Source of the DNA: Nonomuraea sp. SYSU D8015
GTDB lineage: Bacteria > Actinomycetota > Actinomycetes > Streptosporangiales > Streptosporangiaceae
DNA length: 64,000 nt
Direction of reading: 5' to 3'
Assembly: GCF_008065375.1 (NCBI RefSeq)
Contig: NZ_VJYI01000031.1
Location: 1-64,000, forward strand
The position numbers and the translations under genes are program-made. Position 1 is the first letter of the stretch. Every line of letters starts with the position of its first letter. This document shows positions 7,702-17,138 of the stretch, in pieces. The notes beneath the pieces are model-generated. The model ran no database searches. It was not told the origin of the DNA and worked only from the letters and a program-made list of their open reading frames with translations.

Positions 7702-8258
7702 ACGGGCGAGTGAGCACGGGGCAAATCGTGCATCTGGCGACTGTTGGACGGGCAAGGTGGCCAGCCCATGACGGACTAGCTACTCCAGCATCGGGACGGC
7801 TCATGCCGTCCCGGGCCACGACGGGCTTCTGTAGACCAAACAGGGGCGCTAGCACTCGCCGCGGCCCTCTGCCGTTCATTGCCAGCAGCGACTCGGCCTG
7901 GCTCAGCATCGCCGCCGATTGTCGCCACTTCGTGCTATGTGCCGTTCTCATCCTTAGTTGACCAACAACACCGGGCGGGTTCTGCGCCTCCTGCGAGGCG
8001 ATGCAACGGCACGCCGGTGCGCAACCGTACAGCGAAATCGCCGCATTCCTGCCCACATCGGAGGCACGCATATGTAGGCTTTGCGATCTCGGCAACCTCG
8101 TGGACCACCGAGAAAGGCGCGTTCCGGGCGGTTCGCCCTGTTTGGCGACAGATCTCTGTAAGAGGGACGGTGAGTCACCCGGAACGGCGCCTGCCTAGCG
8201 GCACATCCCGACCGCACTCTCGCCCTTGTGGCAGGTGTCGCATGGCCGCCACCCTGGT
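7702..8258. other. Gene-free stretch with a terminator hairpin
   Basis: A perfect hairpin, CGGGACGGC-TCAT-GCCGTCCCG, at 7792-7813 probably ends transcription of the preceding gene. The remainder up to 8258 shows no coding resemblance. It looks like degraded sequence. Confidence 0.5.
7792..7813 (+). terminator. Hairpin terminator (9-base arms, TCAT loop)
   Basis: CGGGACGGC and GCCGTCCCG pair perfectly around TCAT, about 90 bases after the stop of the gene ending at 7701. Confidence 0.6.
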
Positions 8259-8453
8259 CCGGCTAAAGGAGAACGCCCACGGCCGGAGAAGGCGTTTCAG
8301 ACGTCGATATCCATGTAAAGGATAATCATTCCGACCAGCTTGATCGAGGCGTACGGGCGAAGCCCGTTCCTTCTATCACCCGAACGGAGTGCTATAACCC
8401 TTTGCATCTCGTCGAAGAACGGCCACTGCCTTTACTTTGTAGATCTATAACTG
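8259..8453. repeat. Diverged intergenic repeat, copy A
   Basis: This 195-base segment resembles 25508-25700 along its whole length. Shared blocks include GGAGAAGGC, TGTAAA-GATAA, ACGGGCGAAGCCCGTTCCTT, CACCCGAACGG, AAGAACGGCCA and TGTAGATC. The block at 8353-8367 is the perfect hairpin ACGGGC-GAA-GCCCGT. Neither copy keeps an open frame through the similarity, so it is a non-coding element or a relic of the same lost gene. Confidence 0.55.
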
Positions 8454-9369
8454 CCTCGCGGTGTCTCGACCTGCCCGACGCGCCGGCGTCCGGTCAGGGG
8501 AAGTGTGGGCATGGGCGCTGCTTCATCGTCCAGGGGCCGCTGGTGACCTGCCGCGCCCGGGCCGTCTCCAGCCGCTCCCTCTACGGGCAGTCGTCCTGGT
8601 ACGCCTGCCTGGCCCACGCCGACGTCGACGCCGGCGACCCCGAGGACCTGCCCGCGACGGAGACGGCGCCGATCACAACGGGCCTCGAGGAAAGCGAGCA
8701 CGATGATGTCGGCGTCGAGCGGCCCCGCCTCACCTTGGTGATCAACGACAGGCTCGACCTTGAGGATCCGGGCGGACCTGCCGACCCGCCGGCGGCCGCG
8801 GCCGCTGTGGTCACCACCGTGCACCAGCTCAAGGTGGCCCTGCGAGACGTCCAGCCGCAGGTTTGGCGGCGTATCCACGTGCCGTCGGTCGCCAGCCTGC
8901 TGGACCTGCATAACGTGATCCAGATCGCGATGGGCTGGCAGAACTACCACCTGCACCTGTTCGCCAAGGACTGGATGGAATACGGCGACAACGCCTCCAG
9001 CGAGTATGACGTGACGCTGGCCCGCCTGCTGCCAAGGCGGGCGAGCACCTGGCCTACCGCTATGACTTCGGCGACTGCTGGGACCACGACCTGGTGGTGG
9101 AGAAGATCCACCAGCCCGGGCCGAAGGCGCTCTACCCGCGCTGCAGCGTCGGCGGCCGCGCCTGCCCGCCCGAAGACAGCGGCGGCTCGGAGGGGTTCGC
9201 CGACCTGCTGCGCGTGCTGCGGCACAAGAAGGGCTGGAAGTACCGCCACGCGCGCAACGTGCTGGGCACCAGCCGCTGGGACGGCACGGTCTGGGACCGC
9301 GAGGAGGTTAACGCCGAGCTCGCCGAGCTCGGCAAGGGTTGGACCTGGTGGCCGCCGGCGCGTCAGTAG
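8402..9369 (+). pseudogene. pRiA4b ORF-3-like protein, frameshifted
   Basis: Two frames join into one protein. The first carries a Cys-rich N-terminus (KCGHGRCF, VTCRARA, WYACLAHA) and then VHQLKVALRDVQPQVWRRI with IQIAMGWQNYHLHLF. This is the start of the plasmid pRiA4b ORF-3 family. Near 9033 the frame shifts. The family continues as GEHLAYRYDFGDCWDHDLVVE in the other frame and ends at 9369 with WTWWPPARQ. Proteins of this family are common on plasmids and mobile DNA, and their function is unknown. The true start codon is uncertain. Confidence 0.75.
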
Positions 9370-9493
9370 CTCGCGTCGCGGATCATCACGGCCACCACCT
9401 GGCCGTACAGCATCAGGATGCGCTGCTGGTGCGGCTGAGGAGCCTGCAGCGCCGCCAGCGGCGTCACACCAGCTCAGCGGCTATGCCAGCGGC

Positions 9494-10357
9494 TCACTGG
9501 GTGGAACTGCCTGACCTGGGGACGAGTTGGCCGAGCCGCCAACTGCGCGCGGTCAGGGCGGAGGCGGTTTTTCGGTGCAGTTCCTCTAGCAGTCCATGGA
9601 ACTCGGCGGGATCTCCATGATCGGTTCCCCATACCTCGGCTAGCGGCCCCTGAGCACCCTGCGAGACTGCTTCAGGGCACAGGCTCACCAGCTGGAGCGC
9701 GCCGTCTTCCTGTAGGTCAACCACGTAGGCGACGTCGGTGATGGGAAGTCGTTTGATCGCCTGTTCACGATCACGGCGAGCCTTGGCCTGGGCATAGCGG
9801 GCCGGAGTGACGTACAGGTGACCCAGCATGTGCTGCGCCAGCGCGATCGCGTCGGCGGCGTCGTCGAACGACGCGCGCGAGTCGGTGTCGTGAGCGCTGT
9901 CGTTGCCGACGTCCTTGAGGTGGATCGCCCAGTCGTAGAGCTGCCCGGTGATCACCCCGCTCGTGTGGAGCTCCTGCAACTTGGTGTTCAGCGACTTGAA
10001 TCCGCCTCTGGCGGTCGTCGGGCTGACGCCGTGATCGGCGCACAAGGCTTCAAGCAGCCGCCGGACCATGATGGTTGCGGCGGTGTGGGCTCCACTGTCG
10101 TGGCACACCTGCGCCTCGGCGAGGCTGTCGGCCAGCGCGGTGGGGATGGAAGGCTCGAACGCGGGACGCGCGGGAGGCCACATCTGGCGCAACCCGGACA
10201 GGAGCCTCACGTAGAGGACGACCTGGCCGCACGAGCCGTACTCGGCAGGGGCGTTGCAGCGTGCCAAAGCGTAGCCCTCGCTGCGGGCGTCAAGGATCAG
10301 CTGTTGGTCGCCACAGCTCGGACACGCGAGGGTGTCGAGTTCCTGCTGAAGGTCCAC
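9494..10357 (-). CDS. DUF4145-type HEPN-like protein with N-terminal zinc ribbon
   Basis: From GTG 10357 the 287-residue protein begins with a zinc-ribbon-like element (CPSCG, then ARCN and GSCGQ). A helical domain with AEAQVCHDSGAHTAATIMVRR and LKDVGNDSAHD follows, typical of DUF4145. That family is related to HEPN proteins, many of which are RNases or accessory subunits in defence and toxin systems. The C-terminal eighty residues are specific to this protein. It is the first of a run of defence-like genes reaching to 16.9 kb. The start is not fixed by a good ribosome binding site. Confidence 0.72.
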   Translation of the reverse strand: MDLQQELDTLACPSCGDQQLILDARSEGYALARCNAPAEYGSCGQVVLYVRLLSGLRQMWPPARPAFEPSIPTALADSLAEAQVCHDSGAHTAATIMVRRLLEALCADHGVSPTTARGGFKSLNTKLQELHTSGVITGQLYDWAIHLKDVGNDSAHDTDSRASFDDAADAIALAQHMLGHLYVTPARYAQAKARRDREQAIKRLPITDVAYVVDLQEDGALQLVSLCPEAVSQGAQGPLAEVWGTDHGDPAEFHGLLEELHRKTASALTARSWRLGQLVPRSGSSTQ

Positions 10358-10439
10358 AGCGGAACCATAGCCGCGCCTGGAATGCCGACGCCTCCGGTTT
10401 TGGCAGCGATCGCCCCGAAAACGATCGTTCAGCGCGCAC

Positions 10440-10661
10440 ATGGTGCGAGGCAACCACCGGGCGGACAGCGGCGACACGGCGATCCTAGCCAGCTGCGACA
10501 CCTCGCCCGGGCGGCGAGCCATCACCAACCTGGCGCGAGCCATCGGCCGCGCCGAGGACACGGCGGCCGCCAGCTACGCAGTGTTCGTCATCATGAGCGA
10601 GACGGCCAACGGCGGGATCACCTGGGACCACAGCGACGGCCGACTCGACAGCGACGCCTGA
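10440..10661 (+). CDS. Possible small protein (73 aa), doubtful
   Basis: An ATG at 10440 opens a 73-codon frame with balanced composition, containing GRRAITNLARAIGRAEDTAAA and an acidic C-terminus. It lies divergent from the DUF4145 gene and upstream of the nuclease-like gene at 10855. There is no clear ribosome binding site and no family resemblance, so it may be chance. Confidence 0.3.
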   Translation: MVRGNHRADSGDTAILASCDTSPGRRAITNLARAIGRAEDTAAASYAVFVIMSETANGGITWDHSDGRLDSDA

Positions 10662-10854
10662 CCGGCCAGCCCGACCCCCGAGCACGCATGTGTGGGACAT
10701 TCTCCGCCATTTAGTAGGCGTGCGACCGGCACGACGGCGCGGTGACCGTGTTCCTGGATCGTCTTGGACGACTTGCAGCCGCGCCGCCCGGTTTGCGGAC
10801 CGGTCCACCGGAACATCCTCGGCTATTGAGAGATCGTCAGCTTGAGGTCATACA

Positions 10855-12189
10855 GTGATGGACATGCTGAGTGGCCAGGGCGGTGCTGGGTCGTGGACTA
10901 GAGAGCTCACCACGCTCTCCGAGCTTCTGCTGCAAGCCGGCAATCAGCGCGCGGCGCGGCTGCTGTCGCTGGTGCAAGATGCCGAGTCGGCCGATTGGGA
11001 ACCCTGGGACGAGACACAGACCGTGGTGCTGCGAGTGCGTCCGATCTTCCTGGACCTGTTCCGGCCCGCTGACTTACAGGCCATCGCCACACAGATGGAC
11101 AAGGTGATGGACAAGACGATGACCTTCGGCGGTGGTCCCCGCCATGAGGTGACGGTCGCCGCCATGCTGGCCGACCCCTTCGCCAAGGCTGAGCTGGGCG
11201 GCACCGGAACCTTGACCATTCAGCTGCGTGATGCGATCGCCGACGCGCTTCATCCCGTCCGTTCGTACGACCTGCCGGCGGTGTGCGGAGCATTCGGGCT
11301 CGATGACGGCGATGGCGAGGAAGCCCACTACAGCAAGCGCGCGTACGTGCGGAGCCGCATCTCGCACTACACCCAGGACCAGCTGTGCGAGCTCGGCGCC
11401 CGAGTCGTCGAGGAGCACTATCTGCCGCAGCTCTGGGGGCTGTTGCAAGTGCTGGCCGGCAAGCGCTCCGGGGTCAGCAGCACGTTCAAGAATCTGATCT
11501 TCGCGGCGGACGGGCCGAAACCGGACCTGGTGCTCGCTGACGCGGTCAGCAACACCATCGAGATCGTGGCCAACGGACAGTACTGCCTGGTGTACGACCG
11601 GCCCCTCGGCGACGCTGGTTTGAGCTGGGAGGACCTGGTCACGTGGTGGGCAGAGACGCAACCACCGACGGACATGGACGATCAGGGTCCCGCGAACTGG
11701 CTCTACTTTCGCCTACTCCGTTCGCTCGACGCCGGTCGTGCCGAGTCAGACGAGCCGGGCCCCGAGACGCTGATGTTCCAGACGTACGCCAAGCTGCTCA
11801 AGGTCCACGGGTTTCAACTGCCGGCCTTGGTACCGCAGGTGTACTTGCACTACGACCCGTACACCCGAGCACGGCGGAAGACGGTGGGCCCGCTGCCCCG
11901 TCAGCGCATGGACTTCCTCATGTTGCTCCGGGGGCGGCGACGGCTGGTCATCGAAATCGACGGCGTCCAGCACTACGCGGTCGGCAGGCAGGCCAGCCCG
12001 AAGCTGTACGCGCAGATGGTCGCCGAGGACCGGGAGCTGTACCTGGCCGGCTACGAGGTGGTGCGTTTCGGCGGCGATGAGTTCCGCTCCGCAGACCGCG
12101 CTCGGGTGATGGTGCGCGAATTTTTCGAGCGGCTACTCACCGCGCACGGGTATCTGAGCGAGGGCAAGCGGGCGGCCGGCGCATCCTAG
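10855..12189 (+). CDS. AbiJ-like protein with C-terminal restriction-endonuclease-like domain
   Basis: This 444-residue protein has a GTG at 10855 and an ATG at 10858 behind GAGG. A middle segment STFKNLIFA...KPDLVLADAVSNTIEIV and the Trp-rich WEDLVTWWAE resemble proteins with AbiJ-type N-terminal domains. The C-terminus (from about residue 345) has MDFLMLLRGRRRLVIEIDG: Asp353, then Glu367-x-Asp369, then QHY and YEVVRFGGDEF. This is a PD-(D/E)xK/DUF559-like nuclease core. Such fusions are found in phage-defence islands. A homologous gene with the same ending faces it at 12231-13610. Confidence 0.7.
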   Translation: MMDMLSGQGGAGSWTRELTTLSELLLQAGNQRAARLLSLVQDAESADWEPWDETQTVVLRVRPIFLDLFRPADLQAIATQMDKVMDKTMTFGGGPRHEVTVAAMLADPFAKAELGGTGTLTIQLRDAIADALHPVRSYDLPAVCGAFGLDDGDGEEAHYSKRAYVRSRISHYTQDQLCELGARVVEEHYLPQLWGLLQVLAGKRSGVSSTFKNLIFAADGPKPDLVLADAVSNTIEIVANGQYCLVYDRPLGDAGLSWEDLVTWWAETQPPTDMDDQGPANWLYFRLLRSLDAGRAESDEPGPETLMFQTYAKLLKVHGFQLPALVPQVYLHYDPYTRARRKTVGPLPRQRMDFLMLLRGRRRLVIEIDGVQHYAVGRQASPKLYAQMVAEDRELYLAGYEVVRFGGDEFRSADRARVMVREFFERLLTAHGYLSEGKRAAGAS

Positions 12190-12230
12190 GGTTTGCCCGC
12201 GCGCCGAGATGCCGAGAGGCCCAGACGGCA

Positions 12231-13610
12231 TCAACCGGTAGAGGGGGTGACGTCGAACCTGTCGAACAGGTCGGCGAAGAACCGCTGGAGCAAGGGACGG
12301 GCCCGGGCGAGATCGTCGAGTTCGTCGGTGCCGAAGCGGAAGACCTCGTATCCACTGAGCTTGAGGTCACGGTCACCTCTCATGCTGGCTGCGTACTTGC
12401 TGCTATCGGGTCTGCCATTGGTTGAGTAATGCTGGCGACCGTCGACCTCCAGGACGACGCGCTGGCCGCGAGGGAGGAGGAGCAGGAAGTCCATGCGGAA
12501 TCGGAGCAGCGCCTCAGGCCCGCGTTCGCGGACGGTCTTGGGATCCCAATGCAGCTATACCTCGGGCAGAAGGGCGGGCAGCCCAGGCACATTCGGGCCG
12601 TGGAGTTCGTGGTAGAGCGTGAACAGGTTCCGTTGGGCATCGGAGTTGTTCGGCAGACAGGAACCGAGCCTGGCGTACAGGGAGTCCTTTGCGGCCTTGT
12701 CAGTGGGCAGGTTCCGGGTCTCCTTCCACCATGACTGCAGGTCGCGCCAGAGTATGCCGTCAGCGGTGACGGGCCGGTCGTAGACGAGTACGTCGTCGGG
12801 GTTGAGGACCTCAATGTCGTTGTCGACGGCGCTCAGGAAGCGGATGTCGGGCTTGGCTGTCGTGGCGAAGATCAGGTTCTTGGGCTGTCGTGAGCGTGCG
12901 GACTGGGTCGAGACGATGCCGAATACGGGGTAGCCGCCCTCGGACCGGATCTGGCGAAGTTCGATTCCGAGGGTTTGCAGGTGGGGGTTAATGATGCCGA
13001 CCACGCGCCGTTGGGCGGGCTCGTCGGGGAGGACTTCCGCGCTGGCCATTCCTTCCAAGAAGAGGCCGAACCGGGTGTCACTCGCCTCGAACGCGTTGAG
13101 CTGTTCGAATAGATCCTCAGCGGTCCAATCGCCGGGGTTGCGGAAGACGTGCCGGTCGATCTGGGCACTCAGCGTCGCGCCGGCCTCGATGAGCCAGTCA
13201 AGCGGGCCGTTATCCAAGACCCATAAACGGGCTAGAAGGGCCTTGAACCGGCTGGAATATGGGAGGAAATCGGCAAGATCGAGATCTCGGGCGATGTCAC
13301 GCCGGGTCCGTGCGGGGATCTCCAGGGTGCCGTGGCCTGCCCATAAGACATCCTGGATCATGTTGCGGGTCGCCGGGGAGACTTGCAGTTGCTGTAGGAC
13401 GCGCTCGGCCACCATCGGCAGGTCGGCATCGGCGAGATCGGCGAGGCCCTGGCCGATCCGGTCACGCTTTGAGCCAAAGGCTTCGTCCGGTACCGACACT
13501 CCCAGACCCTCGCAGATCGGACCCAGCTCGCGATGCGAGTGGGACGCGAGGTCGAATACGACGCCAGCGACGAGCCCGCGCAGCGCCTCCAGATCCAGTC
13601 CACGCGCCAT
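12231..13610 (-). pseudogene. Second AbiJ-like nuclease protein, interrupted by one amber codon
   Basis: The reading frame runs from ATG 13610 to 12231 (459 codons) with a single TAG at 12557-12555 (codon 352). The intact homologue has VYLHYDP at this place. Here the codons read V-stop-LHWDP, so a Tyr codon TAC became TAG. Past the stop the frame continues with MDFLLLLPRGQRVVLEVDG, QHYS and YEVFRFGTDEL, the same nuclease core. Upstream it shares PKNLIFATTAKPDI and WRDLQSWWKE with the facing gene, but the first 200 residues differ. The product as written lacks the nuclease domain. Confidence 0.72.
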
Positions 13611-13770
13611 CCCGCGATTCTGGCAGAAAGCCGCACAGGCCTGTCAGGAGGCAGTAGCCCACCTCCCCGCTTCAAGCCTGACCCGATCAAGGTCATCTGG
13701 TGGGACATTCCTCCAGAGAAGGGAAGAAGTCAGATGCGATCTTCAGGAATCGATCACTAACGTCCTTCAG

Positions 13771-14713
13771 GTGACCACTGTTGATCGCGACCAGCTCCTG
13801 GACTCGGCGAAGGACTTTGCCTCCCGCGCGCTCAAGGCATACACCGAAGAGGAACACCAGGGTCATCCTCACCAACGCAGCCATCGGCCTGGAGCACCTG
13901 TGCAAGGCGTATCTGTGCAGCCTGCACCCGGCATTGCTCATGGAGATCAAGAACGGGCAGCTCGACTCGCTGCTCCACCTCATCGGTCACAGTGCCAGGG
14001 CAAAGGAGCCCAGCAAGGGGCCGCGCACAATCAGCGGCCGGGTCGCCGTCGAGCGCGTTCAGGCCGTTCCTCGTGGCATCACGGTGCCACAGGACCAGGT
14101 CAGGCAGCTCATCGACGTCCGCGACGGCGTCGTGCACGTCGGCTACCTCGAGGAGAAGGAGACCCAGCAGATCCTCGCGAGCTACGTCCGGCTGAGCGAT
14201 CGGCTCTTCGAGGAACTCAAAGTCCCCGCGACCGACCGGTGGGGTGTTCATCAGGAGCTGGTGGAGTCGCTGGTCTCCGAAACTCTCCACGAGGTCGAGA
14301 AGGACGTCCGCCGCCGAATGGCGCGGGCCAAACGCCACTTCGACGACCTGATGTCGAAGATCCCCGAGGAACAGCACGCGGCGGTGATTAAAGCTCGCCA
14401 GGCGAACTCCTGGATCAACCACGCCGACGGCGCAGACTATGCCGACGTCACGTGCCCTGCCTGTGGGGACGACGGGGCGTCCTGCTTCGGCCGCGAGGAC
14501 GTCGATGTCTCCGTCGATGTCGAACCCGACGGTGAAGGCGGCTACCACTCCTACATCGACGGGGCCTGGAGATTCCTTCAGGCAGAGAGCTTTGCATGCG
14601 GCGCATGCGGCCTGCAGCTCCACAACCCTGATGAGCTGGAAGCCGCTGGCCTGGAGATCACCATTGATATGCCGGAAGGGGATGATGAGGACGACGAGCG
14701 GCCCTATCGGTGA
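13771..14713 (+). pseudogene. HEPN-like zinc-ribbon protein with one frameshift
   Basis: From GTG 13771 the protein begins VTTVDRDQLLDSAKDFASRAL. Near 13860 one extra base shifts the frame. It continues as RVILTNAAIGLEHLCKAYL with a long helical part to the stop at 14713. The motif RDGVVH (14120-14137) fits the R-x4-H active site of HEPN ribonucleases. The C-terminal third has two Cys pairs, CPACG and CGACG, a zinc ribbon, and an acidic tail. Removing one base at the junction gives a full-length protein. It belongs with the defence-like neighbours. Confidence 0.6.
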
Positions 14714-14772
14714 AGAGCAAGATCCTCGAATGGCCGATCAGTCTCGAGGGCCGTGACGAGCGCCGCTTGGCT

Positions 14773-14807
14773 AAGCAGGACCATGGGCGATGCCCGTGAT
14801 CCTGCTT
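14773..14807. terminator. Hairpin terminator between convergent genes
   Basis: Sixteen-base arms beginning AAGCAGGA and ending TCCTGCTT, with two mismatches, enclose a GAT loop. The hairpin lies between the HEPN-like gene ending at 14713 and the minus-strand gene ending at 14878, so it can serve both. Confidence 0.65.
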
Positions 14808-14877
14808 CAGTGGAAGGACGAGCGGGCGTCAGGCGGAGCCGCTGCTGTCGGTCGGCGGCTGGGAGCGGTCATGGTCA

Positions 14878-15336
14878 TCACCTCGCCGATCGGGGAGCAT
14901 CGCCTCGGTGCAACTGCAGCAGACCACCGTCGAAGGCCAGATGGAACAGAGCGCCCAGGCGCACGGCCGCGAAGTCGGGGTCGCCCGCGGCGGGCGTGCG
15001 AGCGTCTGGACGTACCGCGGCCTCCAGCAGGCAGGCGAGGATGGCGTGGGTGTGGCCCAGCAGGTAGGAGTTCAGGGCGGCCTTGCCGCGCTTGCCGGCG
15101 AGAAGCTTGGACAGCCGCGGCTCGCTGTCGTCCAGCTCTCGCAACCCTGCCACTTCCTCGCTGATCGCCGCGCTGAAGGCCGGGTCGGCGGCCGCGCGCG
15201 CGTAGATCTCTTGGCCGTACCGGTCGTACAGCCTCTGCACCGCGAACATCTCCATGGGCCCCTGCGGGGCCTCCTTCGGATCAGGCCCGTCGCCGCCTCG
15301 CCACCAGGCTTGTAACCAAGATCCAAGTTTGCTCAT
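14878..15336 (-). CDS. Hypothetical helical protein (152 aa)
   Basis: The 152-residue protein starts MSKLGSWLQAWWRGGDGPDP and is mostly amphipathic helix (FAVQRLYDRYGQEIYARAAADPAF, KAALNSYLLGHTHAILACLLEAAV). The codon pattern and third-base GC fit a real gene. No signal peptide, membrane helix or metal motif is visible. I do not recognise the family. It is divergent from the CoiA-like gene at 15506. Confidence 0.6.
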   Translation of the reverse strand: MSKLGSWLQAWWRGGDGPDPKEAPQGPMEMFAVQRLYDRYGQEIYARAAADPAFSAAISEEVAGLRELDDSEPRLSKLLAGKRGKAALNSYLLGHTHAILACLLEAAVRPDARTPAAGDPDFAAVRLGALFHLAFDGGLLQLHRGDAPRSAR

Positions 15337-15505
15337 CCCAGCATGATGCGCGCACGGCGCGCATCATGGCAAGCACGCCCTGTAAAGAGTGCCGGTCAAG
15401 CTGCCTGTCAACGCGCGACGGACCATGTGAGCTCCGAGAAATGTCAGTGGCGGCGCGTACCGTCGGCTCACTTCCCCCTTGGACATCAACTGCGACGGGG
15501 GCCAT

Positions 15506-16891
15506 ATGGCGTTCACGGCTGTTCATCCCGAGCGGGGACGTATCGATGCCACGCTCACTGATCTTGGTCAGGGTCTGGAGTGGAAACACGTCTACCGAAC
15601 CCAACCCCGGACCCGGCTCACCTGCCCCGAGTGCGGTCACGGCGTGCACGCCAAGCTGTCACCACGGCGGATGCGGTACTTCGCGCACGACCCCGGCCGT
15701 TCGCCACACTGCCAGCTGTCGATGGAATCGGCCGATCATCATCTACTGAAGCGTGTGCTGGCTGAGGCAATCCGCCGTGCGGGCTGGTCGGCTGAGCTTG
15801 AAGTGCCGGCGCCCGACGGGGCCTGGCGGGCCGATGTGATGGCGACCTCTCCCGCGGGCGGCCAGCGGATGGCGTGGGAGGCGCAGCTCTCCCCGATCAC
15901 CGACGACGACATCGAGATGCGCACCGACCGCTATGCCGCCGACCAGGTCCATGTGTGCTGGGTCAGTTCCCGCGACCGCGTGCCGTGGCTGTGTACGGTC
16001 CCTGCGATCGCTGTGACCCCGGCGAGCCAACCGACAGACGCCGAACAGTGGAAGGTACACGACGGTCTGGCGAGGTTCGACTACGGCCGCGGCGGCTGGG
16101 CCCAGGTCGACGTCACCCTCACCACCTTCGTCCGATGGGTATTGGCCGGCGACCTGGTCTTCCACACCATCGGGCTCCGTTACCGGCGAATCCACCTACC
16201 GGGCAGCAACGCCACCATGCGGCGTTCGGCGTCGTGGACCACACCGCGTTCCGCCGAGGCGGAGAGTCGGCACGAAACCATGCGCCAGCAGCAGGAAGCC
16301 GCCAAGCGTGCCCGGGAGGAGCGCGCACGTGAGGCTGATGAGCACCGCAAGCAGGCCGAGCGTGAGCGCCAACGCCGGGAAGAAGAGCAGCGCCGCGCCG
16401 AGGCCCAGGAACGGCACCGCCAGATGACGATCGCGTTGGAGCGTCAGCGCGCGGTCTGGGAGGCAGAACGCCGTGAACAGCAGCGTCAGCAGGAGGAACA
16501 GGCCCTGCGGGAAGAGCACGCACGCCGTGAACGCGACCGCCGGGAGCAAGCGGCCGCACAGCAGTGGTGGAGCGGGGTGTCCGCAGCTCAGCTCACCGAA
16601 CTTCTGGACCATGTCGCGGCGCTGGCTGTGAGTGAGCGCGCCGCACGAGCGCTGCCTGTCTCCGGTCAAGTCGAGCGCGAGCACGGGTACGGCATCGCCG
16701 TCCACACCGGTCGCCTTCTGTACGGGGTGGTCAGACCATGCCCGCATTCGCTGGGCCGACTCCCCACCTCAACGCGGGTCTTTGTGCGCAACGCCCGCGA
16801 GAAGGCGCTGATCATCGCAATGGATCTTGTTGATGCCGACCTGGTCACCCACTTCAACCTGCCCGACCATGAGCAAACCGCTCTGCTCTGA
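15506..16891 (+). CDS. CoiA-like competence/nuclease protein with long coiled coil
   Basis: From ATG 15506 (461 residues) the N-terminus has a zinc-finger-like CPECG followed by RRMRYFAHDPGRSPHC. Next come SADHHLLKRVLAEAIRRAG and then RADVMAT...AWEAQLSPIT. This is the arrangement of CoiA-family proteins, which carry a restriction-endonuclease-like fold (Asp...Glu-x-Gln core) after a cysteine-bearing N-terminus. Residues about 255-350 are an extended, very charged coiled coil rich in Arg, Glu and Gln. The C-terminal eighty residues are globular. CoiA is needed for DNA uptake in Gram-positive bacteria. In actinomycetes such genes often sit on mobile DNA. Confidence 0.72.
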   Translation: MAFTAVHPERGRIDATLTDLGQGLEWKHVYRTQPRTRLTCPECGHGVHAKLSPRRMRYFAHDPGRSPHCQLSMESADHHLLKRVLAEAIRRAGWSAELEVPAPDGAWRADVMATSPAGGQRMAWEAQLSPITDDDIEMRTDRYAADQVHVCWVSSRDRVPWLCTVPAIAVTPASQPTDAEQWKVHDGLARFDYGRGGWAQVDVTLTTFVRWVLAGDLVFHTIGLRYRRIHLPGSNATMRRSASWTTPRSAEAESRHETMRQQQEAAKRAREERAREADEHRKQAERERQRREEEQRRAEAQERHRQMTIALERQRAVWEAERREQQRQQEEQALREEHARRERDRREQAAAQQWWSGVSAAQLTELLDHVAALAVSERAARALPVSGQVEREHGYGIAVHTGRLLYGVVRPCPHSLGRLPTSTRVFVRNAREKALIIAMDLVDADLVTHFNLPDHEQTALL

Positions 16892-17138
16892 CACACGCCA
16901 CGGCGGATGGGCCGACAGCTCCGAACTGAGCTGAAACTGTCTGCCGCACGGCGTACTGTGGGTGCCAGTGGCAGACTTCGCGCCTGCCCGCTTCCGAGCC
17001 ACTCGGCGCCCACGTCGCCCGTCGGCAACGAGGACAAGGGGCACCGCCTCGCGCGACACCGGCTCACTCCCAGCCCGCCCGCGAATTGATCGCAGCCCGG
17101 CGGAGTGACGTGGGCACCCGCCGAGAAATGAGCCGATC

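Noticed and set aside
12991..14391. A 466-codon plus-strand frame spanning two genes
   Set aside because: Only the piece from 13771 to about 13860 is meaningful, as the start of the HEPN-like protein. The rest is antisense to the amber-stopped nuclease gene or out of frame.
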